NCBI GenBank assembly: GCA_937900425.1
Contig: CALCDT010000163.1
Span: forward strand, 1 to 55,876
DNA length: 55,876 bases
Reading direction: 5' to 3'
Origin: an uncultured Alphaproteobacteria bacterium
GTDB lineage: Bacteria; Pseudomonadota; Alphaproteobacteria; Rhizobiales; Pleomorphomonadaceae
Shown here: positions 33,660-43,642 of the stretch, in pieces
Layout: every line of letters starts with the position of its first letter
Numbering within the stretch: position 1 is the stretch's first letter
The notes under the pieces: generated by a model
The model's input: the letters and a program-made list of their open reading frames with translations, nothing else
Database searches by the model: none
Told to the model about the DNA's origin: nothing
Translations under genes and position numbers: made by a program

Positions 33660-34427
33660 ATGAAGCTCTCCCGCGCCGCCTTCGCCCTCCTCGCCGGCTT
33701 TGGTCTCGCCCCCCTCGCGGCGGCGCCGGCCGGCGCCGAGACCGTCGACACCACCGACCGCGCCGCGATCGAGGCGATCGTGCGCGACTATCTGATGGCG
33801 AATCCGGAAGTGATCCGCGACGCCATGGCGGCGCTGGAGCGCAAGCAGGCCGAGGCCGAGGACGCCGCCCGCGCCGCCGCGATCGCGGACGCCTCCGACA
33901 TGTTGTTCTCCTCGCCGCGCCAGGTCGTGCTCGGGCCGAAGGACGCGCCGATCACCCTCGTCGAGTTCTTCGACTACAACTGCGGCTACTGCAAACGCGC
34001 CCTCGGCGACATGCAGAAGATCCTCGACGAGGAGAAGGACGTGAAGATCGTCCTCAAGGAATTCCCGATTCTCGGGCCGGGCTCGGTCGAGGCGGCGAAG
34101 ATCGCGGTGGCGGTGAATCTCGTCGCGCCGGAAAAATACGCCGACTTCCACGGCGCGCTGCTGGCCATCCGCGGCCAGGCCGACAAGGGCAAGGCGCTCG
34201 ACGCGGCCGAGGAGGCCGGGCTCGACCGCGCCACCGTCGAGGCCCGCAGCGACGATCCCGAGGTGGGCAAGACCATCGAGGAGGCCTACGAGATCGCCTC
34301 GAGGCTGGGCCTCTCCGGCACGCCGACCTACGTCATCGGTGAGGAAGTCGTGTTCGGCGCCGTCGGCTACGACGAACTGAAAGACAAGATCGCGGCGATG
34401 CGCAACTGCGGCAAGGCGACCTGCTGA
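33660..34427 (+). CDS. Periplasmic DsbA/Com1-family thiol oxidoreductase
   Basis: The 255-residue protein has a signal peptide (about 1-26, ending AGA), a helical N-terminal extension (about 30-85) and a thioredoxin fold with active site CGYC (Cys108, Cys111). The cis-Pro loop is SGTPTYVIG. It belongs to the group with Com1 and ScsC-like proteins, which form or isomerise disulfides in the periplasm; the helical N-terminus can drive oligomerisation in that group. A second Cys pair (250 and 255, NCGKATC) closes the chain. It precedes aroQ by 253 bases on the same strand. Confidence 0.9.
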   Translation: MKLSRAAFALLAGFGLAPLAAAPAGAETVDTTDRAAIEAIVRDYLMANPEVIRDAMAALERKQAEAEDAARAAAIADASDMLFSSPRQVVLGPKDAPITLVEFFDYNCGYCKRALGDMQKILDEEKDVKIVLKEFPILGPGSVEAAKIAVAVNLVAPEKYADFHGALLAIRGQADKGKALDAAEEAGLDRATVEARSDDPEVGKTIEEAYEIASRLGLSGTPTYVIGEEVVFGAVGYDELKDKIAAMRNCGKATC

Positions 34428-34680
34428 GCCGTCCCGAGGCGGCGGAGCGAGCGTCCCTGCCTGCCATCTTTCGCCTTTTTTCTTGGAGCGAACGCATATA
34501 AGAAAGCGGCGCGGTGCGGTTTCGTGCCGCGGTCGCCGTCCGGCGCGCCAGCCCCGCCGCGTTCGCGGCGTCGCCTGGCGCAGGGCCGCGGTCGAGACCC
34601 TCGGGGACCGTCGGGGCGTCACCGGGCCAGCCGGCCCGGGCCGATGGCACCCCTCGTCATCGTGAGTTCGAGGAAACACG

Positions 34681-35121
34681 ATGTCCCGCGCCTTGCACGT
34701 CTTGAACGGCCCCAACCTGAACCTGCTCGGAACGCGGGAGCCGCAGATCTATGGCGCCACCACGCTCGCCGACGTCGAGTCCGCCTGTCGCACCCGCGCG
34801 GCGGACCGCGGCTACGACCTCGTCGACTTCCGCCAGTCCAATCACGAGGGTCAGCTGGTCGACTGGCTGCACGAGGCCGGCCGGGCCGGCGCGGACGTCG
34901 TCATGAACCCCGGCGCCTACACCCACACCTCGATCGCGCTGCACGACGCGATCAAGGCGGCGGGGGTGCGCGTCGTCGAAGTGCACATTTCCAACATATT
35001 CGCACGCGAAAGCTTCCGGCATCATTCCTACGTCTCGCCCGTCGCCGCGGGTGTGATCTGCGGGCTGGGTCTCGACGGCTATCTCCTCGCCATCGACGCC
35101 CTCGCCGGTTCCGGTCGCTGA
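34681..35121 (+). CDS. aroQ: 3-dehydroquinate dehydratase, type II
   Basis: The 146-residue enzyme converts 3-dehydroquinate to 3-dehydroshikimate in the shikimate pathway. It is the small type II form. Signatures are LNGPNLNLLGTREPQIYG (catalytic Tyr), DFRQSNHEGQLVDWLHEA, NPGAYTHTSIALHDA and VEVHISNIFARESFRHHS (catalytic His). It starts a chain of same-strand genes, aroQ-accB-accC-aat, with short gaps (34 bases to accB). aroQ linked to accB-accC is common in Proteobacteria. Confidence 0.96.
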   Translation: MSRALHVLNGPNLNLLGTREPQIYGATTLADVESACRTRAADRGYDLVDFRQSNHEGQLVDWLHEAGRAGADVVMNPGAYTHTSIALHDAIKAAGVRVVEVHISNIFARESFRHHSYVSPVAAGVICGLGLDGYLLAIDALAGSGR

Positions 35122-35155
35122 GCGGACCCAAGTCACAACGCCACAGAACGAGCCC

Positions 35156-35617
35156 ATGCCCAAACCCAGCATCGACCAGACCATCATCCGGCAGCTCGCC
35201 GAGATCCTGAAGGACACCGATCTCTCCGAGATCGAGGTGGAGCAGGAGGGTCTGCGGATCCGCGTCGCCCGCACGCTCGTCGCCACCGCCCACGTCGCCG
35301 CGCCGATGCCGGCCCCGCTCCCCCCGGCCGCGGTCGCCGCCCCGGTCGTGGCGGAACCCGTCGCCACCGCGGGCGCCGGTCATCCGGGCGCGGTCACCTC
35401 GCCCATGGTCGGCACCTGCTACCTCGCGGCCGAGCCGGGCGTGCGGACCTTCGTTTCCGTCGGCGACAGCGTCCGGGCCGGCCAGACGCTGCTGATCATC
35501 GAGGCGATGAAGCACATGAACCAGATCCCGGCGCCCCGCGCCGGCAAGGTGACCCAGATCCTGGTCGAAGACGGCCAGCCCGTGGAATATGGCGAAGCCC
35601 TCGTCGTGATCGAGTGA
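35156..35617 (+). CDS. accB: Biotin carboxyl carrier protein of acetyl-CoA carboxylase
   Basis: The 153-residue protein carries biotin on Lys119 in the EAMKHMNQI motif. An N-terminal helix region is followed by a Pro/Ala-rich flexible linker (about 48-75) and the biotinyl domain (about 78-153). The biotinylated domain moves CO2 from AccC to the carboxyltransferase for malonyl-CoA synthesis. It lies 10 bases before accC. The biotin operon within the same window makes its cofactor. Confidence 0.96.
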   Translation: MPKPSIDQTIIRQLAEILKDTDLSEIEVEQEGLRIRVARTLVATAHVAAPMPAPLPPAAVAAPVVAEPVATAGAGHPGAVTSPMVGTCYLAAEPGVRTFVSVGDSVRAGQTLLIIEAMKHMNQIPAPRAGKVTQILVEDGQPVEYGEALVVIE

Positions 35618-35627
35618 ACGGAACGTC

Positions 35628-36980
35628 ATGTTCAACAAGATCCTGATCGCGAACCGGGGCGAGATCGCCCTGCGCGTCCTTAGGGCCGCCAAGGAGCTCG
35701 GCATCGAGACCGTCGCCGTCCATTCGACCGCGGACGCCGACGCCATGCACGTGCGCCTCGCCGACGAATCGGTCTGCATCGGGCCGCCGCCGGCCCGGGA
35801 CAGCTATCTGAAGATTCCCGAGATCCTCGCGGCCTGCGAGATCACCGGCGCCGACGCCGTCCATCCCGGCTACGGCTTCCTGTCCGAGAACGCCCGCTTC
35901 GCCGAGATCCTGACGGCGCACAACATCGCCTTCATCGGCCCGAGCGCGGAGCATATCCGCATCATGGGCGACAAGATCGAGGCGAAGGCGACGGCGAAAC
36001 GGCTCGGCATTCCCGTGGTGCCGGGCTCGGAAGGCGCGGTCACCACCGACGAGGACGCCCACCGCATCGGCGCCGAGATCGGCTATCCGGTGCTGGTCAA
36101 GGCGGCGGCCGGCGGCGGCGGCCGCGGCATGCGGGTCGCCCGCAGCGCCGAGGAGATGTCGCAGGCCCTGTCCGCGGCGCGCTCGGAGGCGAAGAACGCC
36201 TTCGGCGACGACGCGGTCTACATCGAGAAGTATCTCGGCAAGCCGCGGCACATCGAGATCCAGGTGCTCGGCGACGGCCAGGGCAACGCCGTGCACATCG
36301 GAGAACGCGACTGCTCGCTGCAGCGGCGCCACCAGAAGGTCTGGGAGGAGGCGCTGTCTCCGGCGCTGAACCAGGAGCAGCGCGACCGCATCGGCGGGAT
36401 CTGCGCCGACGCGATGGCCGAACTGAAATACGCTGGCGTGGGAACGATCGAGTTCCTCTACGAAAACGGCGAGTTCTACTTCATCGAGATGAACACCCGC
36501 CTGCAGGTGGAGCATCCGGTGACGGAGATGATCACCGGCATCGACCTCGTCACCGAGCAGATCAAGGTCGCTTCGGGCGCCGCGCTGACGATGAGGCAGT
36601 CGGACATCACCTTCAACGGTCACGCCATCGAGTGCCGTATCAACGCCGAGGATCCCTCGACCTTCGCGCCCTCGCCGGGCAAGCTCAGCTACTACCACCC
36701 GCCGGGCGGGCTCGGGGTCCGGGTCGATTCGGGCGTCTATCAGGGCTATTCGATCCCGCCGCATTACGACAGCCTGATCGGCAAGCTGATCGTCCACGGC
36801 CGCAGCCGCGTCGAATGCATGATGCGCCTCAGGCGCTGCCTCGACGAGTTCGTCGTCGACGGGATCAAGACAACCATCCCGCTGTTCCGCGACCTCGTCG
36901 ACAACCAGGACATCGCCAACGGCAACTACGACATCCACTGGCTGGAATCGTATCTGGCGAACAAGTCCGGCCGGGACTGA
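35628..36980 (+). CDS. accC: Biotin carboxylase subunit of acetyl-CoA carboxylase
   Basis: The 450-residue enzyme uses ATP and bicarbonate to carboxylate the biotin on AccB. Order: N-terminal KILIANRGEIALRV, ATP-grasp with the glycine-rich loop KAAAGGGGRGMRVA, then HIGERDCSLQRRHQKVWEE and FIEMNTRLQVEHPVTEM (catalytic and metal-binding residues), and a C-terminal biotin-carboxylase domain. Length and motifs are standard. It ends 24 bases before aat. Confidence 0.97.
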   Translation: MFNKILIANRGEIALRVLRAAKELGIETVAVHSTADADAMHVRLADESVCIGPPPARDSYLKIPEILAACEITGADAVHPGYGFLSENARFAEILTAHNIAFIGPSAEHIRIMGDKIEAKATAKRLGIPVVPGSEGAVTTDEDAHRIGAEIGYPVLVKAAAGGGGRGMRVARSAEEMSQALSAARSEAKNAFGDDAVYIEKYLGKPRHIEIQVLGDGQGNAVHIGERDCSLQRRHQKVWEEALSPALNQEQRDRIGGICADAMAELKYAGVGTIEFLYENGEFYFIEMNTRLQVEHPVTEMITGIDLVTEQIKVASGAALTMRQSDITFNGHAIECRINAEDPSTFAPSPGKLSYYHPPGGLGVRVDSGVYQGYSIPPHYDSLIGKLIVHGRSRVECMMRLRRCLDEFVVDGIKTTIPLFRDLVDNQDIANGNYDIHWLESYLANKSGRD

Positions 36981-37004
36981 CGGCAGGGCTGCGAGGAGAG
37001 AGAG

Positions 37005-37676
37005 GTGTCGGGTCGGGATCAGCGTCCGTTCGAGATCACCGCGGAGGTGCTGCTGAAGGCCTATGCCTGCGGCATCTTTCCGATGGCCGAGAGCGCCGAC
37101 GATCCCGGCCTCTACTGGATCGAGCCGGACGAGCGCGGCGTGATCCCGCTGGAGCGGTTCCACCTGCCGCGCCGGCTCGCCCGCACGGTGCGCGCCAACC
37201 GCTTCGAGATCCGGGTCGACCACGATTTCGAGGGGGTGATCGAGGGCTGCGCAGCCCCGGCGCCCGGGCGGACCAAGACCTGGATCAACGCCCGCATCCG
37301 CGCGCTCTACGGCCAGTTGTTCGAGCGCGGCAACGCCCACACCGTCGAGGCCTGGCGCGACGGACGGCTCGTCGGCGGGCTCTACGGCGTCAGCCTCGGC
37401 GGCGCCTTCTTCGGCGAGAGCATGTTCTCGCGCGAGCCGGACGCCTCCAAGGTCGCCCTCGTCCATCTCGTCGCCCGGCTGCGCGCCGGCGGCTACGACC
37501 TGCTCGACACCCAGTTCGTCACCGAGCATCTCGCCCGTTTCGGCACCATCGAGATCGACCGGAGCGACTATCGCAAGCGCCTCGCCCGGGCCATCACCCG
37601 CGACGGCGACTTCTTCGCCCTGCCCCGCCGGCTCGACGGCCACAGCGCCCTCGACTGGATCCCGCCGGCGGATTGA
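37005..37676 (+). CDS. aat: Leucyl/phenylalanyl-tRNA--protein transferase
   Basis: The 223-residue enzyme attaches Leu or Phe from tRNA to proteins with N-terminal Arg or Lys, marking them for ClpAP (N-degron pathway). Signatures are AYACGIFPMAE, WIEPDERGVIPLERFH, GLYGVSLGGAFFGESMFSRE, DASKVALVHLV and LLDTQFVTEHLARFG. The start is GTG at 37005, preceded by GAGGAGAG. The aat gene follows acc genes in many Rhizobiales, so co-transcription is likely. Confidence 0.95.
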   Translation: MSGRDQRPFEITAEVLLKAYACGIFPMAESADDPGLYWIEPDERGVIPLERFHLPRRLARTVRANRFEIRVDHDFEGVIEGCAAPAPGRTKTWINARIRALYGQLFERGNAHTVEAWRDGRLVGGLYGVSLGGAFFGESMFSREPDASKVALVHLVARLRAGGYDLLDTQFVTEHLARFGTIEIDRSDYRKRLARAITRDGDFFALPRRLDGHSALDWIPPAD

Positions 37677-37714
37677 CTGCTTCCCCGGACTGCCTCCCCC
37701 CCGGAACGCCTCCC

Positions 37715-38173
37715 TCAGACCGGCAGCTTCGTCGTCCGCTTGACCGTGCGCAGGGTCAGCGTCGACTGCACGCGCACCACGCCCGGAAGCGGCGTCAGGA
37801 TCTCCGAGTGAATGCGTTCGAGGTCGCGGCTGTCGTGGTAGACGACGCGCATCAGATAGTCGTGCTGGCCGGCGAGCAGGTAGCACTCGGTGATCTCGGG
37901 CACGTGGCGCACCGCCCGCTCGAAGGCGTCGAGCGCGGCGCGGCCCTGGCCGTCGAGGGTGACGAGGACGTAGGCGGTGCCGGGAACGCCGGCGAGATGA
38001 GGGTCGAGCAGGGCGACGGTCTTGGCGATCAGCCCGCTCTCCTCGAGCAGCCGGACGCGGCGCAGGCAGGCCGAGGGCGAGAGATTGACCCCGGCGGCGA
38101 GCTCGGCGTTGGTGAGGCGGCCGTTCTCCTGCAGGGAGTTGACGATCGCCCGATCGATCCCGTCTATCGTCAT
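37715..38173 (-). CDS. Lrp/AsnC-family transcriptional regulator
   Basis: The 152-residue regulator has an N-terminal helix-turn-helix (about 3-60: DGIDRAIVNSLQENGRLTN, LSPSACLRRVRLLEESGLI) and a C-terminal ligand-binding RAM domain (about 65-145) with GQHDYLMRVV. It is divergent from alanine dehydrogenase, 173 bases away, which suggests it responds to alanine (AldR/BkdR-like) and controls ald. ATG 38173 is chosen because the frame upstream lacks family similarity. A 12-of-14 inverted repeat immediately upstream (38175-38222) may be its operator. Confidence 0.92.
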   Translation of the reverse strand: MTIDGIDRAIVNSLQENGRLTNAELAAGVNLSPSACLRRVRLLEESGLIAKTVALLDPHLAGVPGTAYVLVTLDGQGRAALDAFERAVRHVPEITECYLLAGQHDYLMRVVYHDSRDLERIHSEILTPLPGVVRVQSTLTLRTVKRTTKLPV

Positions 38174-38174
38174 C

Positions 38175-38222
38175 TTCGAACTTTCTGCGAGGATGCGGCA
38201 CTTTCCTAGCAGAAAATTCGAC
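38175..38222. promoter_or_regulatory. Inverted repeat, probable Lrp-type operator
   Basis: TTCGAACTTTCTGC (38175-38188) and GCAGAAAATTCGAC (38209-38222) are inverted repeats matching at 12 of 14 positions, with 20 bases between. They begin 2 bases upstream of the regulator start, so binding would overlap its own translation and promoter region and could also control ald. Confidence 0.6.
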
Positions 38223-38346
38223 AAATGTGATCCCGGCACCGCGAGGTCCGCAGGAAATTGCGCGCGATCGTCGCCACACTCCACGCCATTCTCCGCGAGG
38301 GGCGGAGGCGAGCGAACAAGATCCGAAGGATCGCGAGGAGGCTTCC

Positions 38347-39465
<1,119 letters not shown>

Positions 39466-39488
39466 CGATCCCGTCGGCCGGCAGGGGC

Positions 39489-39533
39489 GGGACCGGGGAG
39501 ACGGGGACAACCCGCACCCGGTCCCATTTTTTT
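39489..39533 (+). terminator. Rho-independent terminator of ald
   Basis: GGGACCGGG (39489-39497) pairs with CCCGGTCCC (39517-39525) around a 19-base loop, followed by A and seven T's. It separates ald from the convergent biotin operon. Confidence 0.85.
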
Positions 39534-39584
39534 GTGGCGGTCGGGCTTCGGCGGTCGGGCTTCGGACCCCGCCGGCGGCGTCGG

Positions 39585-40574
39585 TCAGAAGCCGTAGACC
39601 ATGGCGCCGCCGGTGAGGCCGGCGCCGACGGCGGCGAGGAGCACGCGCTCGCCGGGCAGGAAGGGCGCGGCCTCGGCGCTCGCCGCGAGCGAAAACGGGA
39701 TCGTCGCCGCCGAGGAGTTGCCGTATTCGGCGATGGTCGAGACCACCCGCTCCTCCCCGAGCCCGAGGTTGCGGCGAACGAGGTCGAAGATCCGGGTGTT
39801 GGCCTGGTGCGGCACGAAGCGGGCGACGTCGGCTATCGAAAGCCCGGCCTCGGCGAGCGCCTTCTGCGACGACGCCGTCATCATCGCCACCGCTTCGGAA
39901 AAGACCGCCCGACCGTCCGCGATGTCGATGAAGGCTTCCCGCGCGGCCATGCCCGGCTCGAACGGCCGGCGGCTGCCGCCGGCGGGGATGTGCATCAGGC
40001 CGTATTGCGAGCCGTCGGCGGTGAGGTCGAGGCCGAGCACGCCGGTGGCCGGATCGTCCGAGGGCACCAGAACGGCGGCACCGGCGGCGTCGGCGAACAG
40101 CACCGAACTGGTGCGGTCGTCGGGGTCGATCCGCCGGCTGAGGATGTTGCCGGCGACGACCAGCACCGGCCGGCCGTGGACGCGCACGAAGCCGTCGGCG
40201 AGCGCCAGCGCGTAGAGGAAGCCCGAGCAGGCGCCGGCGAGATCGACGGCGCCGGAGCGGACGAGGCCGAGCCGGTGGGCGAGCAGCGGCCCGGACGGTG
40301 GCAGCAGGTGATCGGGCGTCGAGGTGGCGAGCAGCGTCAGCGCGACGTCGGCGCGATCGACGCCCGAGGCGTCGAGGGCGCTTTCGGCGGCCTTCTGCGC
40401 GATGTCGGTCAGCGCCTCGCCCTTGGCGGCCCAGCGCCGGGCGCGGATGCCGGTGCGCCGCTCGATCCAGCCCGGCTCGAGGCCGAGGCGGGCCTCGAGT
40501 TCGGCGTTGTCGACGCGCCGCTCCGGCGCGTGGCGCCCGAGCCCGGCGATACGGCTCGCGAGCGGCTTCGGCAT
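39585..40574 (-). CDS. bioZ: 3-ketoacyl-ACP synthase III-like enzyme of biotin synthesis
   Basis: The 329-residue thiolase-fold enzyme is FabH-like, with the triad Cys116 (GACSGF), His256 (VPHQAN) and Asn286 (EYGNSSA). Its place as the last gene of the bio operon, 13 bases after bioA, identifies it as BioZ and not a general FabH. In Agrobacterium and Brucella, BioZ condenses glutaryl-CoA with malonyl-ACP to start the pimeloyl-ACP chain, replacing BioC/BioH. Glutaryl-CoA comes from lysine breakdown. Neither bioC nor bioH is seen in the window. Confidence 0.9.
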   Translation of the reverse strand: MPKPLASRIAGLGRHAPERRVDNAELEARLGLEPGWIERRTGIRARRWAAKGEALTDIAQKAAESALDASGVDRADVALTLLATSTPDHLLPPSGPLLAHRLGLVRSGAVDLAGACSGFLYALALADGFVRVHGRPVLVVAGNILSRRIDPDDRTSSVLFADAAGAAVLVPSDDPATGVLGLDLTADGSQYGLMHIPAGGSRRPFEPGMAAREAFIDIADGRAVFSEAVAMMTASSQKALAEAGLSIADVARFVPHQANTRIFDLVRRNLGLGEERVVSTIAEYGNSSAATIPFSLAASAEAAPFLPGERVLLAAVGAGLTGGAMVYGF

Positions 40575-40587
40575 GGTCGGCGTGTCC

Positions 40588-41856
40588 TCAGGCCAGCGCG
40601 TCGGCGGCGGCGCGGATCGCCCGGTAGGCGCTCGCGAGGTCGTCCTCGTCGACGCAATAGGGCGGCATCAGGTAGACCGTGTTGCCGAGCGGGCGCAAGA
40701 GCATGTCCCGCTCGCGGAAGAAGGCCTGGAGCTTCGGCGCGATACCCGCGAGATAGCCGGCGTCGCCGACGACGAGGTCGAGCGCGGCGATGGTGCCGGC
40801 CCGGCGGACGTTGGCGAAGCGGGCGTCGTCGCGGAAGCCATCGAGGAAGGTCTGCTGCAGCGCCGACAGCGCGGCGACGCGTTCGGCCACCGGCTCGCTC
40901 TCCCAGATCTCGAGATTGGCCCTCGCCGCCGCGCAGGCGATCGGATTGGCGGTGTAGGAGCTCGAGTGGAAGAAGGTGCGGCTGCGGTCGGTCGAATAGT
41001 GGGCGTCGAAGATGCGCGCACCGCACATCGTCACCGCCAGCGGCAGCGCCCCGCCGGTGAGGCCCTTGGAGTAGCAGGCGATGTCGGGGGCGATGCCGGC
41101 CTGATCGCAGGCGAACAGCGTGCCGGTGCGGCCCCAGCCGGTCATCACCTCGTCGGCGATGAACAGCACGTCGTGCTCGCGGCAGATCGCGTGCATCGCC
41201 GCCAGCACGTCGGCGCCGTAGATCAGCATGCCGCCGGCGCCGAGCACCAGCGGCTCGACGATGAAGGCGGCGGTGCGCCCGGAGGCGCAGAGCCGGCGGA
41301 GAGCCGCGAGCGTCTCCTCCTCGCAGCCGGCCCGGGGAAACGGCACCCGGTCGACGGCGAACAGCAGCGGCTCGTAGGCGGCGTTGAAGACGCCGCGCTC
41401 GCCGACCGACATCGTGCCGATGGTGTCGCCGTGATAGCTCGCCTCCATCACGACCACGCGGTCCTTCGCCTCGCCGACGTTGCGCCAGTAGCCGAGCGCC
41501 ATCTTGAGGGCGACCTCGACACAGGTCGATCCGCTGTCGGAGAAGAAGACGTGGTCGAGGCCGTCCGGCGTCAGTTCGACGAGCCGCCGCGCCACCGCCT
41601 CGGCGGCCGGGTGGGTGTGGCCGGCGAAGATGATCTGGTCGAGGGTTTCCGTCGCCTCGCGGATCGCCGCCATGATCCGCGGATTGCGGTGGCCGTGGGT
41701 GATGACCCACCAGGACGAGATCGCGTCGAGGATGCGGCGGCCGTCGCGGGCCGTGAGATACGCACCCTCCGCGGCGACGATCTCGGTCATCACCGGCTGG
41801 AGCGCGTGCTGGGTGAAGGGGTGCCAGATCGGCGAGGTCGGGCGCGGGACGGTCAT
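40588..41856 (-). CDS. bioA: Adenosylmethionine-8-amino-7-oxononanoate aminotransferase
   Basis: The 422-residue PLP enzyme uses SAM as amino donor to make 7,8-diaminopelargonate (DAPA). Signatures are WHPFTQHALQP, DAISSWWVITHGHRNP (the WW motif of BioA), FFSDSGSTCVEVALKMA, FIADEVMTGWGRTG and CYSKGLTGG with the Schiff-base Lys264. The ATG at 41856 overlaps the bioD stop (ATGA, 4 bases). Length and motifs are normal. Confidence 0.95.
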   Translation of the reverse strand: MTVPRPTSPIWHPFTQHALQPVMTEIVAAEGAYLTARDGRRILDAISSWWVITHGHRNPRIMAAIREATETLDQIIFAGHTHPAAEAVARRLVELTPDGLDHVFFSDSGSTCVEVALKMALGYWRNVGEAKDRVVVMEASYHGDTIGTMSVGERGVFNAAYEPLLFAVDRVPFPRAGCEEETLAALRRLCASGRTAAFIVEPLVLGAGGMLIYGADVLAAMHAICREHDVLFIADEVMTGWGRTGTLFACDQAGIAPDIACYSKGLTGGALPLAVTMCGARIFDAHYSTDRSRTFFHSSSYTANPIACAAARANLEIWESEPVAERVAALSALQQTFLDGFRDDARFANVRRAGTIAALDLVVGDAGYLAGIAPKLQAFFRERDMLLRPLGNTVYLMPPYCVDEDDLASAYRAIRAAADALA

Positions 41857-42497
41857 GGCCGGGGCATCGCTCCGAGAAAATCCTTGCGGTCGAAGGCGTC
41901 GGCGAAGGCCGCCCGCAGCGTTCCGGCGTCGAGCGGATCGAGCCGCGGCAGGCGGCCGAGCACGCGCACGCCGGTGAGGGCGCCGATGATCCTCGCGTTC
42001 TCCTCGTGCGGGTCGCCGACGAAGGCGATGCCGAGGATCGGGATCCGGCGCGCCTTCAGCGCCTCCACGGAGAGCAGGGTGTGGTTGATGGTGCCGAGGG
42101 CGGTGCGGGCGCAGAGCACCACGGGCGCCTGCCATCGCTGGAACACGTCGACGAGCAGCGTCGTGCGGGTCAGCGGCACCATCAGCCCGCCGGCGCCCTC
42201 GATCACCAGCGGCCGGTCGACCGACGGCGGCTTCAGGATGCCGGGATTGATGGTGATGCCGTCGATCTCGGCGGCGAGATGCGGCGAGGCCGGCGTCTTC
42301 AGCCGGTAGGCTTCCGGGCGGATCCGCTCCGGGGCGAGGCCGGACAGGCTCTGGACGGTCTCAGCGTCGGACGCCTCGTCGAGGCCCGACTGCACCGGCT
42401 TCCAGTAGCAGCCGTCGAGAAAGCCGGCGAGGCCGGCCGAGAACACGGTCTTGCCGATGCCGGTGTCGGTGCCGGTGACGACGATGGTGCGCCTCAT
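41853..42497 (-). CDS. bioD: Dethiobiotin synthetase
   Basis: The 214-residue ATP-dependent enzyme closes the ureido ring of dethiobiotin from DAPA and CO2. The P-loop is GTDTGIGKT (residues 9-17), and VIEGAGGLMVPL is the conserved second motif. The ATG at 42497 overlaps the bioF stop by 4 bases and its stop overlaps bioA by 4 bases, so the three genes are tightly coupled. Confidence 0.94.
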   Translation of the reverse strand: MRRTIVVTGTDTGIGKTVFSAGLAGFLDGCYWKPVQSGLDEASDAETVQSLSGLAPERIRPEAYRLKTPASPHLAAEIDGITINPGILKPPSVDRPLVIEGAGGLMVPLTRTTLLVDVFQRWQAPVVLCARTALGTINHTLLSVEALKARRIPILGIAFVGDPHEENARIIGALTGVRVLGRLPRLDPLDAGTLRAAFADAFDRKDFLGAMPRP

Positions 42498-43642
42498 GCG
42501 GCGAGCTCTCCCTGTTCTTCCGCCAGCGCGTCGACCAGCGCCGACACGGCGGCCTCGTCGACGTTGAGGGTCAGCGACAGGCGCAGCCGCGCCGTCCCCT
42601 CCGGCACGGTCGGCGGGCGCACGCCGCGCACGTCGAAGCCGCGCGCCTGCAGCGCCTCGGCGAGGGCCATGGTGCGGGCGTTGTCGCCGATGACGACGGG
42701 CAGGATCTGCGACCCGCTGGCCGGCCGGCCGCAGCGGCGGATGAGTTCGCGGCCGGCGTGATCGACGAGGGCGGCGAGGCGGGTGCGCCGCTCCGGCTCG
42801 TCCGCGACGATGTCGAGGGCGGCGGATGCGGCGACCGCCATCAGCGGCGACGGCGCGGTGGCATAGATGAAGGGCCGGCAGCGATTGACGAGGGTGTCGA
42901 CGAGGTCCGCGGGCGCGGTGACGAGGGCGCCGGAGCCGCCGAGCGCCTTGCCGCAGGTGTGGAGCACGACGACGTTGCCGCGCCCCTCGACGGCGGCGGC
43001 GAGGCCCCTGCCCCCGGGTCCGTAGACGCCGGTGGCGTGGGCCTCGTCGACGAATAGGAAGGCGTCGGTCCGCTCGGCGACGGCGGCGAGATCGGCGAGC
43101 GGGGCGAAGTCGCCGTCCATGCTGTAGAGGCTTTCGGCGACGATCCAGGCGTTGCCGGTGCCGCCGGCGGCGCGCCAGCGGGCGATCGCGTCCTCGAAGT
43201 CGCCGGCGTCGTTGTGGCGGGCGAGCACGACCTCGGCTCGGCCGGCGCGGGCGCCCTCGTGGGCGCTGGCGTGGATCAGCTCGTCGAGGACGACGAGGTC
43301 GCCCTTCTGCGGCAGGGTGGTCAGGACGGCGAAGTTGGCGACGTAGCCGCCGCCGAAATAGAGCGCCCGCTCGGCGCCGAAGAAGGCCGCGGCCTTCGCT
43401 TCCAGCGCCTCGTGCTCGGGGGCGTTGCCGCGCAGCAGCCGCGAGCCCCCGGCGCCGACCGGCGTGCCGGTGTCGATCGCGGCCTTCACCGCCTCGGCGA
43501 GACGGGGCGAACCGGCGAGGCCGAGATAGTCGTTGGAGGCGAAGTCGAGCCCGGCGCGCGGCACGAGACGGCGCAGCCGCGCCTTCCTCGACAGGCCGCG
43601 CAGCATCGCCCGGTAGCGGCCGAGAAGGCCGTCGCCGCTCAT
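42494..43642 (-). CDS. bioF: 8-amino-7-oxononanoate synthase
   Basis: The 382-residue PLP enzyme joins pimeloyl-ACP and L-alanine to give KAPA. Signatures are FASNDYLGLAGSPRL, GAGGSRLLRGNAPEHEALE, VDEAHATGVYGPGGRGL and HTCGKALGGSGA with the Schiff-base Lys232. The ATG at 43642 overlaps the bioB stop by 4 bases. Alanine dehydrogenase lies next to the operon's far end and acts on the same amino acid, though no regulatory tie is evident. Confidence 0.95.
   Translation of the reverse strand: MSGDGLLGRYRAMLRGLSRKARLRRLVPRAGLDFASNDYLGLAGSPRLAEAVKAAIDTGTPVGAGGSRLLRGNAPEHEALEAKAAAFFGAERALYFGGGYVANFAVLTTLPQKGDLVVLDELIHASAHEGARAGRAEVVLARHNDAGDFEDAIARWRAAGGTGNAWIVAESLYSMDGDFAPLADLAAVAERTDAFLFVDEAHATGVYGPGGRGLAAAVEGRGNVVVLHTCGKALGGSGALVTAPADLVDTLVNRCRPFIYATAPSPLMAVAASAALDIVADEPERRTRLAALVDHAGRELIRRCGRPASGSQILPVVIGDNARTMALAEALQARGFDVRGVRPPTVPEGTARLRLSLTLNVDEAAVSALVDALAEEQGELAA

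Noticed and set aside
39536..39562. Tandem GGCGGTCGGGCTTC repeat between ald and bioZ
   Set aside because: Only two copies of a 14-base unit after the terminator; no evidence that it does anything.
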